Assembly (NCBI GenBank): GCA_016235265.1
Contig: JACRLI010000015.1
Span: 20,995 to 84,994 of the forward strand
From: Candidatus Eisenbacteria bacterium
GTDB taxonomy: Bacteria; Eisenbacteria; RBG-16-71-46; JACRLI01
Length of the DNA stretch: 64,000 nt
Reading direction: 5' to 3'
This document shows, one piece after another, positions 54,968-62,541 of this stretch (the stretch's first letter is position 1; every line of letters starts with the position of its first letter). Below the pieces are notes generated by a model, which made no database searches, was not told the DNA's origin, and saw only the letters and a list, made by a program, of their open reading frames with translations. Both the position numbers and the translations under genes were made by a program.

Positions 54968-55699
54968 CTAGGGTTGAAGCGTCCACTGGCCCGGGGCCAG
55001 GGGATCGAATGCGAAGTGATGATACAGGTTGCTTTCGGCCTCGGACCAGCCGCCGATTTCGACCGTGGAGCCCGGTCGCAGGTAGGTCCCGAGGCTCGAA
55101 ACGTCCATGCGCACGATGATGTAGGAGGCGCCGGGCCCACCCGGCCCCATCTGCCCTTCGATATGACCGCTGTTGTAGTGAATGTCGCGGTAGTGGGGAT
55201 TCCCGGGCGGGGGGAAGCCGAAGTTCGCGTAGGCGGTGCTCCATTGGCCGTACTCGAGCTTCACGGCGAAGAAGATGTCCACCCCCGCGATTCCCTCGCC
55301 CCAGGCCCCCGTCGCGTCGTCGTTGTCGCTGTCGACACTGATGTTGAATGCCTGCGAGCTCACTTCCTGCGCCTCCACCTCCCCCGAATGGGGGATGGAA
55401 ACCCGCGCGCCCGGCAGGGGCCCGGAGAAGTCGGCCCGCATGTAGAGATACTTGCCGTGGATCCCGAGGGAGAGTCGGGTGATGTCCACGGGTGGGTAGC
55501 CGACCGGTTGACGGTACGGAGGGGCGCCGCCGGGGGCGAGCCTCAGGTCCCCGACCGGATCGGTGAGACCGGCAGCCATGATGTCCGTGTAGTCGGTCGG
55601 CCAGGGATCGGACGGCGCAGGCTGCGTGGTCGGATCGCCGCAACCCGCCGGGAGGATCCCGGCCAGGACCGTCCCCAGCGCCAGCAGTGTCTTCCTCAT
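54968..55699 (-). CDS. Lipoprotein with beta-sandwich-like domain, unknown function
   Basis: The 243-residue product has a lipoprotein signal with lipobox LPAGC. The mature part looks beta-rich (YLYMRADFSGPLPGARVSI, FNISVDSDNDDATGAWGEGI) and contains a DSDNDD acidic loop. Regions such as SGDTDN-like spacing recall DOMON/CBM9-like ligand-binding sandwiches, but I cannot assign it firmly. ATG 55699 with GGAG upstream. It lies between kdsB and the DinB-like gene. Confidence 0.65.
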   Translation of the reverse strand: MRKTLLALGTVLAGILPAGCGDPTTQPAPSDPWPTDYTDIMAAGLTDPVGDLRLAPGGAPPYRQPVGYPPVDITRLSLGIHGKYLYMRADFSGPLPGARVSIPHSGEVEAQEVSSQAFNISVDSDNDDATGAWGEGIAGVDIFFAVKLEYGQWSTAYANFGFPPPGNPHYRDIHYNSGHIEGQMGPGGPGASYIIVRMDVSSLGTYLRPGSTVEIGGWSEAESNLYHHFAFDPLAPGQWTLQP

Positions 55700-55728
55700 G
55701 GGCCCACTCCTGTCCGGCATGGCCGGGG

Positions 55729-56433
55729 CTAAGGCCTGATGCGGCGCTCCAGTTCCTCCAGGTCCTCGGGGGTATCCACCCCGCGCGTGAACCGCGCGGC
55801 GCGCAGCACCCGGATGCGGATACCGTTTTCCAGGGCCCGCAGTTGCTCCAGCCCCTCCAGCCGCTCCAGGCGCGACGGCTCCAGCCTCACGAAGCGCTCC
55901 AGTGTCTCCCGACCGAACGCGTAGATCCCCAGGTGCCCGTACGCCGGCGGCGCCCCCGCGGCGCCCGGGTGTGCGGCGGGGATCCGGGCGCGGGAGAAGT
56001 ACAGCGCATGTCCGGCGGCGTCGCACACCACCTTCACCACGTGCGGACACTCCAGGTGCGCGGGATCCTCCAGCCGCGCCGCCGCGGTGGCCATGGCTTC
56101 CCCGCCGGCGATGGACTCGCACAGCTCGCGCAGCAGCGCGGGATCCGCTTCGGGCTCGTCACACTGGAGATTCAGCACCACCCCCGCCGGGGAGCGCGCC
56201 GCCACCTCGGCCACACGGTCGGTGCCGCTCGCGTGCGCGGGCGAGGTCATCTGCGCCTCCCCTCCCGCGGCGCGCACCGCGGCCACGATGCGCTCGTCGT
56301 CCGCCGCCACCACCACGCGGGCGATCCCCGCGGCGAGCGCCGCATCGCGCGCGTGCAGCACCAGGGGCCGCCCGTGCAGCAGCGCCAGCGGCTTGCCCGG
56401 CAACCGCGTGCTGGCATACCGGGCGGGGATCAC
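55729..56433 (-). CDS. kdsB: 3-deoxy-manno-octulosonate cytidylyltransferase
   Basis: KdsB joins CTP and Kdo to CMP-Kdo, the donor for lipid A core. The 234-residue product has IPARYASTRLPGKPLALL, the DDERI segment, NLQCDEPEADPALL, and FSRARIPAA, all typical of KdsB. The start is GTG 56433, the first possible in-frame start before the motif; there is no clear ribosome site, so a few residues could be missing. It begins the Kdo region. Confidence 0.92.
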   Translation of the reverse strand: MIPARYASTRLPGKPLALLHGRPLVLHARDAALAAGIARVVVAADDERIVAAVRAAGGEAQMTSPAHASGTDRVAEVAARSPAGVVLNLQCDEPEADPALLRELCESIAGGEAMATAAARLEDPAHLECPHVVKVVCDAAGHALYFSRARIPAAHPGAAGAPPAYGHLGIYAFGRETLERFVRLEPSRLERLEGLEQLRALENGIRIRVLRAARFTRGVDTPEDLEELERRIRP

Positions 56434-56528
56434 GGCGAGGACGTCGCGGAGCTCGGACAGGGCATCCTCCGGGAGGCGGCGGCGCTTCAGGGTCGCGGGC
56501 CGCGGAGGCGGTGCGACCGATGACGAAT

Positions 56529-56554
56529 CGGGCCGCCCGGATCGGGGCGGCCCG
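56529..56554 (-). terminator. Strong hairpin after the zinc-ribbon gene
   Basis: CGGGCCGCCC and GGGCGGCCCG form a perfect 10-bp stem with a 6-base loop in the 219-bp gap after the zinc-ribbon gene. It is followed on the minus strand by ATTCGTCATC, only modestly T-rich. It is the likely end of the SPFH module transcript. Confidence 0.5.
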
Positions 56555-56652
56555 CACAGCGTAGCGTGTGGGGGGGGACAAGAAAAGCGCCGCGACTCCC
56601 GGTCCGACGGCTCCCGGCACGGCGCTCCCGGGAGTGCAGCTCCGCCGGGCGC

Positions 56653-58194
56653 CTACTCCCAGGGCCTGAGGAGCATCTCCGGCACCACCGCGGCCGTCCT
56701 CGGCTCCTGGTACTCGGTGCCGGAGAGGTAGAACGGCACCCACACCAGCCGGGCGCTGGACGGCGTGAATGAGCCACCCTTCAGATAGGCGGCCTGCAGC
56801 TTCGGGTTCACCGCCAGCGCCTGGAGCAGGCACAGGTCCGCGAGCCCGGCGGCCTGCTCGCGGCCCAGCCGGCAGGTCCCGGGGGCCTCGCGCGTGGAGG
56901 GCTCCCAGCGCGGGTCGGCCAGGGTGAACCGGACCGCCAGCTCGTGCAGCTTCTCGGCGTGCCGCGCGTCGAACGCCGGGAACAGGACGCGGAAACCGTC
57001 GCGGGGCACTTCGGGGAGTCCCGACGGGGACCCCGACGAGGCGCTCGACGCGTCGCCGCGACCCGCGCCCTCGAACTCGACGGCATCACCCCGGTCACGC
57101 CCCCCCCCGCCGGGGCCCTCATAGGCGAGCCGGCGCAGCTGCCCGGCGTCGCGCAGCCGGCCCACGCCCGGGAGGGTGAGCTCTCCGGTGAACGTCCAGA
57201 ACGGCAGCAGCCGCGCGCCTGCGGCACCCGGGTCCTCCACGCACTCATCCACTTTCTCCAGCCGCTCGTCGCCCACTTCCCAGCCGCGGTGGCAGTTGGG
57301 ACAACGGCCGACCTCGTCCAGCTCGCGGAAATCGAGCGCGAAGGTGCAGTCGGGACAGGCCAGGGGCAGGAACGACAGCCCGCTCTCGTCCGGGAGCCAC
57401 GGCTCGCCGGTCGCGGGCAACAGCTCTTCGGGGTGGTCGGCGGTCACGCCGCCGCCCACCGCGTCCACGATCACCCCCTGCCACGCCTCGTCCCGGAAGC
57501 GGTGCCGCACCACGTAGAAGGGGAAGAACACCAGGGTGAGAGTGAGCTGCACCGGGAACAGCCGCCCCGATTCCACGGTGAACTCCACGGGCGGGCGCAG
57601 CAGGGCGTCCACCCGGGCCAGGCCCTCCTCGCGGGCCTTCGTCCCGCAGGCTTCCGGCTTGAGCCACCGGGCGCCGTCCGGCAGGCGCGCCGGATCGAAG
57701 GCCTTCACCTCCAGCATCGCCGGGCGCGTGGAAAGCCCCCACACGCCGGTGTCCGCGGAGCACGCCGGGAAGGTGTGGTCGAAGTCGCGCGCCAGCACCT
57801 CGGTGTGGGTGCTCTGCAGCATCGCCCCGCCGCCGGCGGCGTCGCGCACCAGCGACGAGCCACGGGTCCACTTGAACAGCCGCGCGCGCACCCGCCAGTA
57901 GGGCGCGTACACCAGATCCGGGTCGAGCAGCCGGGTGGCCCGGACCTCGCCCTCGCGCAAGTGGCGTTTGGCGGCCAGGAGCGCGTCCGCGGGCCGCACG
58001 CGGGGTTCGAGGAACGTGGTCAGGTAGGCACGCCGGCCGCGGAGGAAGTGGCGGCGACGGCAGAAGTCGCAGCTCACGGTGCGCGCCGCGGGGTCCATCC
58101 GCACCGGCGCGCCGCAGCCGGGGCACGGCACCTCCACCGTGAGGCACGCGCGCGCGCGATCCGGGCCCGCCGGCGCCTCAGGCCAGCTTTTCAC
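56653..58194 (-). CDS. Large zinc-ribbon protein of the SPFH module
   Basis: The 513-residue product starts with a zinc ribbon (CPGCGAPVRMDPAARTVSCD plus FC) and has a second one near the middle (CPDCTFALDF and CPNCHRGWEV). Between and after them are two similar beta-rich segments (VYAPYWRVRARLFKW, LPFWTFTGELTLP, VWVPFYLSGTEYQ), as if the protein contains repeated domains. I do not know a defined activity. The GTG at 58194 overlaps the SPFH gene stop by 17 bp, so the two are translated together and probably act together, perhaps at the membrane. Confidence 0.68.
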   Translation of the reverse strand: MKSWPEAPAGPDRARACLTVEVPCPGCGAPVRMDPAARTVSCDFCRRRHFLRGRRAYLTTFLEPRVRPADALLAAKRHLREGEVRATRLLDPDLVYAPYWRVRARLFKWTRGSSLVRDAAGGGAMLQSTHTEVLARDFDHTFPACSADTGVWGLSTRPAMLEVKAFDPARLPDGARWLKPEACGTKAREEGLARVDALLRPPVEFTVESGRLFPVQLTLTLVFFPFYVVRHRFRDEAWQGVIVDAVGGGVTADHPEELLPATGEPWLPDESGLSFLPLACPDCTFALDFRELDEVGRCPNCHRGWEVGDERLEKVDECVEDPGAAGARLLPFWTFTGELTLPGVGRLRDAGQLRRLAYEGPGGGGRDRGDAVEFEGAGRGDASSASSGSPSGLPEVPRDGFRVLFPAFDARHAEKLHELAVRFTLADPRWEPSTREAPGTCRLGREQAAGLADLCLLQALAVNPKLQAAYLKGGSFTPSSARLVWVPFYLSGTEYQEPRTAAVVPEMLLRPWE

Positions 58195-59224
58195 CGCACT
58201 GCCCGCAGAACTTCGTGCCCGGCACCCGCGGCGCGCCGCACTTCGGGCACGCGGCCGCCGGACCCAGGGTGGTGCCGCACTGCGGACAGAACTTCGAGCC
58301 CTGCGGCAGGGCCGCGGCGCAGGCGCCGCACACCGCGGAGAGCGCCACGCCGGTCGCCGGCTGCGGCGAGTGCATGCCCTGGGCGATCATGGACGGCAGG
58401 GCGGCGCCGACGCCGGCCCCCACTCCCACGCCCATGCCCGCCTGCGCGGCCGTCGCCCCGATCCCGCCGCCCTGCCCCGAGCCACCGAGCGCCTTGGCGG
58501 CGTTGTACTTCAGGAAGTTGTCCAGGTTGCCGACCGCGCCCAGGCCGCTGCGCTCGTCGATCATTTTCTGGACCTCGTCGGGCGGCGTGATGGCGTTGAC
58601 GAAGAAGTCCACCAGCTCGATGCCGTACTTCGCGAAGTCCTCGTGCACCGCGTTCTTCACCTTGGCGGCCAGCTCCTCGTAGCCCGCGGGCAGGTCCAGG
58701 ATACTGGTGAACGTCTCGCCGAGCAGGTCGTTGAGGCGCGACACGATCACGTCGCACAGGTAGTCGCCGACTTCGGCCGAGCCCATGGAGCCGCGCACTC
58801 CCATCAGGGTGTTCACGAACTTCACCGGGTCGCCCACGCGGAGCGTGTACACCCCGAAGCCGCGCAGGCGCACCAGCCCCAGGTCGCGGTCCCGGAACGC
58901 CACCGGGTTCTTGGTGCCCCAGCGCAGGTCGGTGACCACGCGCTGGCTCACGAAGTACATGGCGGTCCGGAACGGGTTCTTGAATCCGAACGGCAGCGAC
59001 AGGACCTTGGTGATGATGGGCAGGTTCTGCGTGCTCAGGACGTGGCGGCCGGCGCGGAGCGCGTCCAGCGCCTTGCCGTCGCGGAAGAACACCGCCTGCT
59101 GCGACTCCTGCACCACGCACACCGCGCCCATCTTGATCTCGGCCGAGCCCTCGGCGGGGTAGCGCCGGACGATCTCACCGGGCAGCGGGTCGTTCCACTC
59201 GAGTACTTCCAGGAATTCCGACAC
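58178..59224 (-). CDS. SPFH-domain protein with C-terminal zinc ribbons (YdjI/virion-core-like)
   Basis: The 348-residue product has an SPFH/band-7 domain (VVQESQQAVFFRDGKALDAL, GVYTLRVGDPVKFVNTLMG). A Gly/Ala-rich linker (about 255-285) and two zinc ribbons follow (CGACAAALPQGSKFCPQCG, CPKCGAPRVPGTKFCGQCG). This matches the COG4260 group that includes B. subtilis YdjI, whose neighbours include a PspA-like protein and respond to membrane stress. There is no obvious membrane helix. GTG 59224 has GGAGGTGA upstream. Confidence 0.85.
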   Translation of the reverse strand: MSEFLEVLEWNDPLPGEIVRRYPAEGSAEIKMGAVCVVQESQQAVFFRDGKALDALRAGRHVLSTQNLPIITKVLSLPFGFKNPFRTAMYFVSQRVVTDLRWGTKNPVAFRDRDLGLVRLRGFGVYTLRVGDPVKFVNTLMGVRGSMGSAEVGDYLCDVIVSRLNDLLGETFTSILDLPAGYEELAAKVKNAVHEDFAKYGIELVDFFVNAITPPDEVQKMIDERSGLGAVGNLDNFLKYNAAKALGGSGQGGGIGATAAQAGMGVGVGAGVGAALPSMIAQGMHSPQPATGVALSAVCGACAAALPQGSKFCPQCGTTLGPAAACPKCGAPRVPGTKFCGQCGEKLA

Positions 59225-59322
59225 GAATCACCTCCAGGGTCGCGGGATGCGGGCGCGGGCAGCCCGCCCGGCCGGGACCGCCGCGGCCCGCGGGGCGCGC
59301 GGCGGCGCTGTGCGAAACGGGT

Positions 59323-59832
59323 CTAGCGGAGCAGGTCGGCGCGTCGCTCCAGGGTGGAGCGAAGAGAGTCCACGCGCGGGCGGAGAGCCTGCAGCACCAG
59401 CATGAAGCGCCCGGGCTCGGCCACCGAGTCCTCGAGACCCGACACGCGGGCCTCCACCTCGAGCAGCCCGCGCAGCAGGTCCAGGTCGAGGGCGAGCAGC
59501 TGGCCCAGCTCCTCCTGCTTCACCTGTTTGCGGTCGAACAGGCTGCCGTAGCCGCCGGGGGCCAGCGCGGTGGCGTCCGCCAGCGTGCGCAGCTCCACCG
59601 ACAACCAGTCCGTGGCCTTCAGCAATTCGTCGGGACCGTGCCTAAGGTGCTCGGCGGACAGCCGGCGCAGGACGTCGGCGCTCTTGCGCATGCCGGCGGA
59701 CGCATGGTCGCGCACCGCGCGGTCGTCCTCGCGCAGCAGCTCGCGTTCCTTGTAGCCGCGGTACCCGGGCAGCAGCGAGGCCCACGCGGGCACGTCCTCG
59801 GGGATCGAACTCAGGCGTTTGGGGGAAGACAT
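59323..59832 (-). CDS. Helical protein of the SPFH module, unknown function
   Basis: The 169-residue product is largely helical (LLREDDRAVRDHASAGMRKS, ELGQLLALDLDLLRGLLEV) with coiled-coil-like heptads and starts LSSIPEDVPAWASLLPGYRGYKE. I do not recognise the family. ATG 59832 has GGAG 9 bases upstream. It precedes the SPFH gene by 98 bp and may be the first gene of a three-gene module. A PspA-like role is a guess from the analogous Bacillus operon, not from sequence. Confidence 0.6.
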   Translation of the reverse strand: MSSPKRLSSIPEDVPAWASLLPGYRGYKERELLREDDRAVRDHASAGMRKSADVLRRLSAEHLRHGPDELLKATDWLSVELRTLADATALAPGGYGSLFDRKQVKQEELGQLLALDLDLLRGLLEVEARVSGLEDSVAEPGRFMLVLQALRPRVDSLRSTLERRADLLR

Positions 59833-60037
59833 TGGGGGCACTCCCGGAAATGGCCCACGGCCGGAATCCCTGCCCGGTCGCGGGGCGGCCGGACGCTTCA
59901 CCCGATCCTTATCGGCGTGCGGCAGGCGGGACTTTGGCGGGCGAATGAGCGGATTGCGGCGCAATGGCGGGGCTCCGGGGGGCCGGAGCGGTGCGGCACG
60001 CGGCGCATGCCCGCCTCCCGCGCGCCGGGCGTGCGAA

Positions 60038-60064
60038 GGGGGCGTCCCCCGCGGGAACGCCCCC
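60038..60064 (-). terminator. Hairpin after the cytochrome c gene
   Basis: GGGGGCGT and ACGCCCCC make a perfect 8-bp stem with an 11-base loop, about 55 bp past the cytochrome stop. There is no T-run on the minus strand. It probably ends the mdh-cytochrome transcript. The rest of the 286-bp gap (59833-60118) shows nothing I recognise. Confidence 0.4.
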
Positions 60065-60118
60065 TGGATTCGCTGCCGGACGCCGGTCCTCTCGGAACCT
60101 GCGCCGGGCGGAGCCGGC

Positions 60119-60643
60119 CTACTTGCCGCCGTTCTTGATGTACTCGATCAGCGCGTTGGCCTCTTCCTCGGTCACGCCGCCGGGCACCACCATCGGCACG
60201 TTGTTCGACTCGGCCATCAACTGCTTGGTGACCGGGTCGTTGGCGATCATCACCGCGGTGTGCATCAGCTGCGCCTTGATCCACTCGGCGCTGCGCTGCC
60301 CGGCCACCGGGGCCAGGTCCGGACCGATCTTCTTGGAGCCGAAGGCGTGACAGGCGACGCAGGTCTTGGAGACGAACAGTGCCTTGCCCTTCTCTGCGAG
60401 CGCCTTGTCCACCGGGGTGCCCGAAGCGGGCGGGCCGGCGTCCAGCGCCGCGTAGTCGTTGTTCGGCGGGGTCCAGGTGTCGCCGCCCGGAGCCGCAGGG
60501 GCGGCTTCGGGGGTGGCGCCCGGGGCGGCCTCGGTGGCGGCGCCGCCGGTGGCCGCCGGCTCGGTCTTCTGGCCGCAGCCGGCCAGGGACAGCACGCCCA
60601 GCACGATCAGCGCCAGGGCCGCGATGCGAACGATACGGAACAT
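60119..60643 (-). CDS. Lipoprotein cytochrome c (monohaem)
   Basis: The 174-residue product has a lipoprotein signal with lipobox SLAGC, an Ala/Pro/Glu-rich tether (about 30-60), and a single haem-binding CVACH in LFVSKTCVACHAFG. A later Met in ESNNVPMVVPGG is the likely sixth haem ligand. It would carry electrons at the membrane surface. ATG 60643 follows AAGGAGG. It is 23 bp after mdh, so malate oxidation and electron transport genes are co-transcribed. Confidence 0.88.
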   Translation of the reverse strand: MFRIVRIAALALIVLGVLSLAGCGQKTEPAATGGAATEAAPGATPEAAPAAPGGDTWTPPNNDYAALDAGPPASGTPVDKALAEKGKALFVSKTCVACHAFGSKKIGPDLAPVAGQRSAEWIKAQLMHTAVMIANDPVTKQLMAESNNVPMVVPGGVTEEEANALIEYIKNGGK

Positions 60644-60666
60644 CGGGTGATTCCTCCTTGTGGTGT

Positions 60667-61596
60667 CTAGAGCCCGAGCTCGGCGATGGTCTTCTTGACC
60701 GCGTCGCCGCTCTTCTGCAGCAGTCCCATCTCCTCGGCCGAGAGCTTGAGCGGAATGATCTGCTCCACACCCTTCGCGCCGAGCACGATCGGCACTCCGA
60801 TGAACAGGTCCTTCATCCCGTACTCGCCCTCGAGGGCCACCGAGGCCGGCAGGAGCCGCCTGCGGCCGGTGATGATCGCATGCGCCATCAGGGCGGCGGA
60901 CGCGCCCGGCGCGTAGAACGCGCTGCCGGTCTTGAGCAGGGCCACGATCTCGGCGCCGCCGCCGGCGGTGCGCTTCGAGAGGGCCGCGATCTTCTCCGGC
61001 GAGATCAGTTCGGTGATGGAGATGCCGCCCACCGTGGTGTAGCGCGGCAGGGGCACCATGGAGTCGCCGTGTCCGCCCAGCACCATGGCGTGGACGTCCT
61101 CGGGCGACACGCCCAGTTCCAGGGCCACGAAGGCGCGCAGGCGGGCCGAGTCCAGCACGCCGGCCATGCCCGTGACGCGGTTCTTCGGGAAGCCGGTGAC
61201 CTTCCAGGTGAGGTAGGCCATCACGTCGAGCGGGTTGGTGACCAGGATCACGTGGGCGTTCGGGGCGTGCTTCCGGATCGCCTCGGCGGCGCTCCGGGCG
61301 ATGTCCGCGTTCACCTTGAGGAGATCCTCGCGGCTCATGCCCGGCTTGCGGGCCACGCCGGCGGTGACCACCACCACGTCCGAACCCTCGATCGCGGCCA
61401 TCTCGTGGCTCCCGGTCAGGAGCGCGTTGAAGCCCTGCACCGGGGCGCTCTGGAGCAGGTCCAGCGCCTTGCCCGCGGCCAGCCCTTCCACGACGTCCAC
61501 CAACACCACGTCCGCGATGCCCATCTGTGCCACGTACAGACCACAGGACGCGCCGACGTTACCGCCGCCGCCGATGATGCTCACCTTCCTGGCCAC
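60667..61596 (-). CDS. mdh: Malate dehydrogenase (LDH-like type)
   Basis: Mdh oxidises malate to oxaloacetate with NAD. The 309-residue product starts [18 protein letters not shown] (NAD loop), has [15 protein letters not shown] with the substrate Arg pair, [16 protein letters not shown], and catalytic His in [12 protein letters not shown]. An Arg where lactate dehydrogenases have Gln supports malate. GTG 61596 with GGAGG upstream. Confidence 0.95.
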   Translation of the reverse strand: MARKVSIIGGGGNVGASCGLYVAQMGIADVVLVDVVEGLAAGKALDLLQSAPVQGFNALLTGSHEMAAIEGSDVVVVTAGVARKPGMSREDLLKVNADIARSAAEAIRKHAPNAHVILVTNPLDVMAYLTWKVTGFPKNRVTGMAGVLDSARLRAFVALELGVSPEDVHAMVLGGHGDSMVPLPRYTTVGGISITELISPEKIAALSKRTAGGGAEIVALLKTGSAFYAPGASAALMAHAIITGRRRLLPASVALEGEYGMKDLFIGVPIVLGAKGVEQIIPLKLSAEEMGLLQKSGDAVKKTIAELGL

Positions 61597-61628
61597 GATG
61601 CTGCCCTCCTCCCCGGGTTACCCGCCCG

Positions 61629-61647
61629 GCCGGGGCCGCGCCCCGGC
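61629..61647. other. Hairpin in the mdh leader
   Basis: GCCGGGGC-CGC-GCCCCGGC is a perfect 8-bp stem with a 3-base loop between the rpmA terminator and the mdh start. It could be a leader structure or back-up terminator. Confidence 0.4.
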
Positions 61648-61689
61648 GGGCTTGCTACGGATTTCACACAGCGGGACGCCATCCACCGC

Positions 61690-61717
61690 AAAAAGAGAGG
61701 CGGGACCGCCCCGCCTC
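61690..61717 (-). terminator. Rho-independent terminator of rplU-rpmA
   Basis: On the minus strand GAGGCGGG and CCCGCCTC form an 8-bp stem with a 5-base loop, followed by TCTTTTTG. This is the only clear hairpin-plus-T-run in the window and lies about 49 bp past the rpmA stop. Confidence 0.82.
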
Positions 61718-61765
61718 GGTGCTGCCTTGTGCTGGCGCTGCCTCACCCTGCCGCGGAGCGCCCGG

Positions 61766-62029
61766 TCAGTTCTCTTCGGCGACCACGGAGATGCGCTTGC
61801 GCGCGGTCCGGGCCACCTTCTCGAACACGACCTTGCCATTGACCAGGGCGAACAGCGTGTCGTCCTTGCCGATGCCGACGTTGCGGCCGGGCCGGAACAC
61901 CGTGCCACGCTGCCGCACCAGGATGTTCCCGGCGAGCACCGCCTCGCCGCCGAAGCGCTTCACACCCAGCCGCTGGGCGTTGGACTCGCGACCGTTCTTG
62001 GAGCTGGACTGCCCTTTTTTGTGAGCCAC
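61766..62029 (-). CDS. rpmA: Ribosomal protein bL27
   Basis: bL27 reaches into the peptidyl-transferase centre of the 50S subunit. The 87-residue product begins [20 protein letters not shown], without the Firmicutes-type N-terminal extension, and has [23 protein letters not shown] 62029, 43 bp after rplU. Terminator at 61690-61717. Confidence 0.97.
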   Translation of the reverse strand: MAHKKGQSSSKNGRESNAQRLGVKRFGGEAVLAGNILVRQRGTVFRPGRNVGIGKDDTLFALVNGKVVFEKVARTARKRISVVAEEN

Positions 62030-62072
62030 TCTACTTCACCGTCCTCGGAACCGCCGCGCGGATAAGGAACCG

Positions 62073-62387
62073 CTACGCGGAAATGCGGGTGATCTTCAGC
62101 ACCGTCTCGTCCTGGCGGTGCCCCTTCGTCCGATGGTAGTCCCGCTTGCGCTTGAACTTGCCGATCGTGACCTTCTTGCCCTTGCGGTGCTCCAGGACCT
62201 CGGCTTCCACCGAGGCGCCGGCCACCTGGGGGCGCCCAACCTTGACCGCCGCGCCTTCCCCCACCAGCTTCACCTGGTCGAAGCTGATCTTCGAACCGGG
62301 CGTGCCGACGTGGAGCAGCACCACGATGCGCTCGTTCTCGTGCACCGGGTACTGGAGCCCGCCGATCTCAACGACTGCAAACGACAT
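62073..62387 (-). CDS. rplU: Ribosomal protein bL21
   Basis: bL21 is a 50S subunit protein usually paired with bL27. The 104-residue product begins SFAVVEIGGLQYPVHENERI and ends with the basic KFKRKRDYHRTKGHRQDETV. ATG 62387 has GAGGAGGA upstream; the open frame to 62471 runs into the promoter. It is the first gene of rplU-rpmA. Confidence 0.97.
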   Translation of the reverse strand: MSFAVVEIGGLQYPVHENERIVVLLHVGTPGSKISFDQVKLVGEGAAVKVGRPQVAGASVEAEVLEHRKGKKVTIGKFKRKRDYHRTKGHRQDETVLKITRISA

Positions 62388-62432
62388 GAAATCCTCCTCG
62401 AACCTGCGACGCTTTTTGGCACAAACGTAGAA

Positions 62433-62462
62433 TTTATAGCAGATTGCGGGCCCGGGCGTCAA
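62433..62462 (-). promoter_or_regulatory. Sigma70 promoter of rplU-rpmA
   Basis: TTGACG (62457-62462) and TATAAA (62433-62438) are separated by 18 bp on the minus strand, 5/6 matches each. The -10 box ends about 46 bp before the rplU ATG, and the region is locally AT-rich. Confidence 0.75.
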
Positions 62463-62541
62463 CCTATCCACACTCCTGCAATCATAAATCGTTATTTTTC
62501 AGGACCTTGGAGGCACGTCGCCCGACGAGGCGCGCCCCGTC

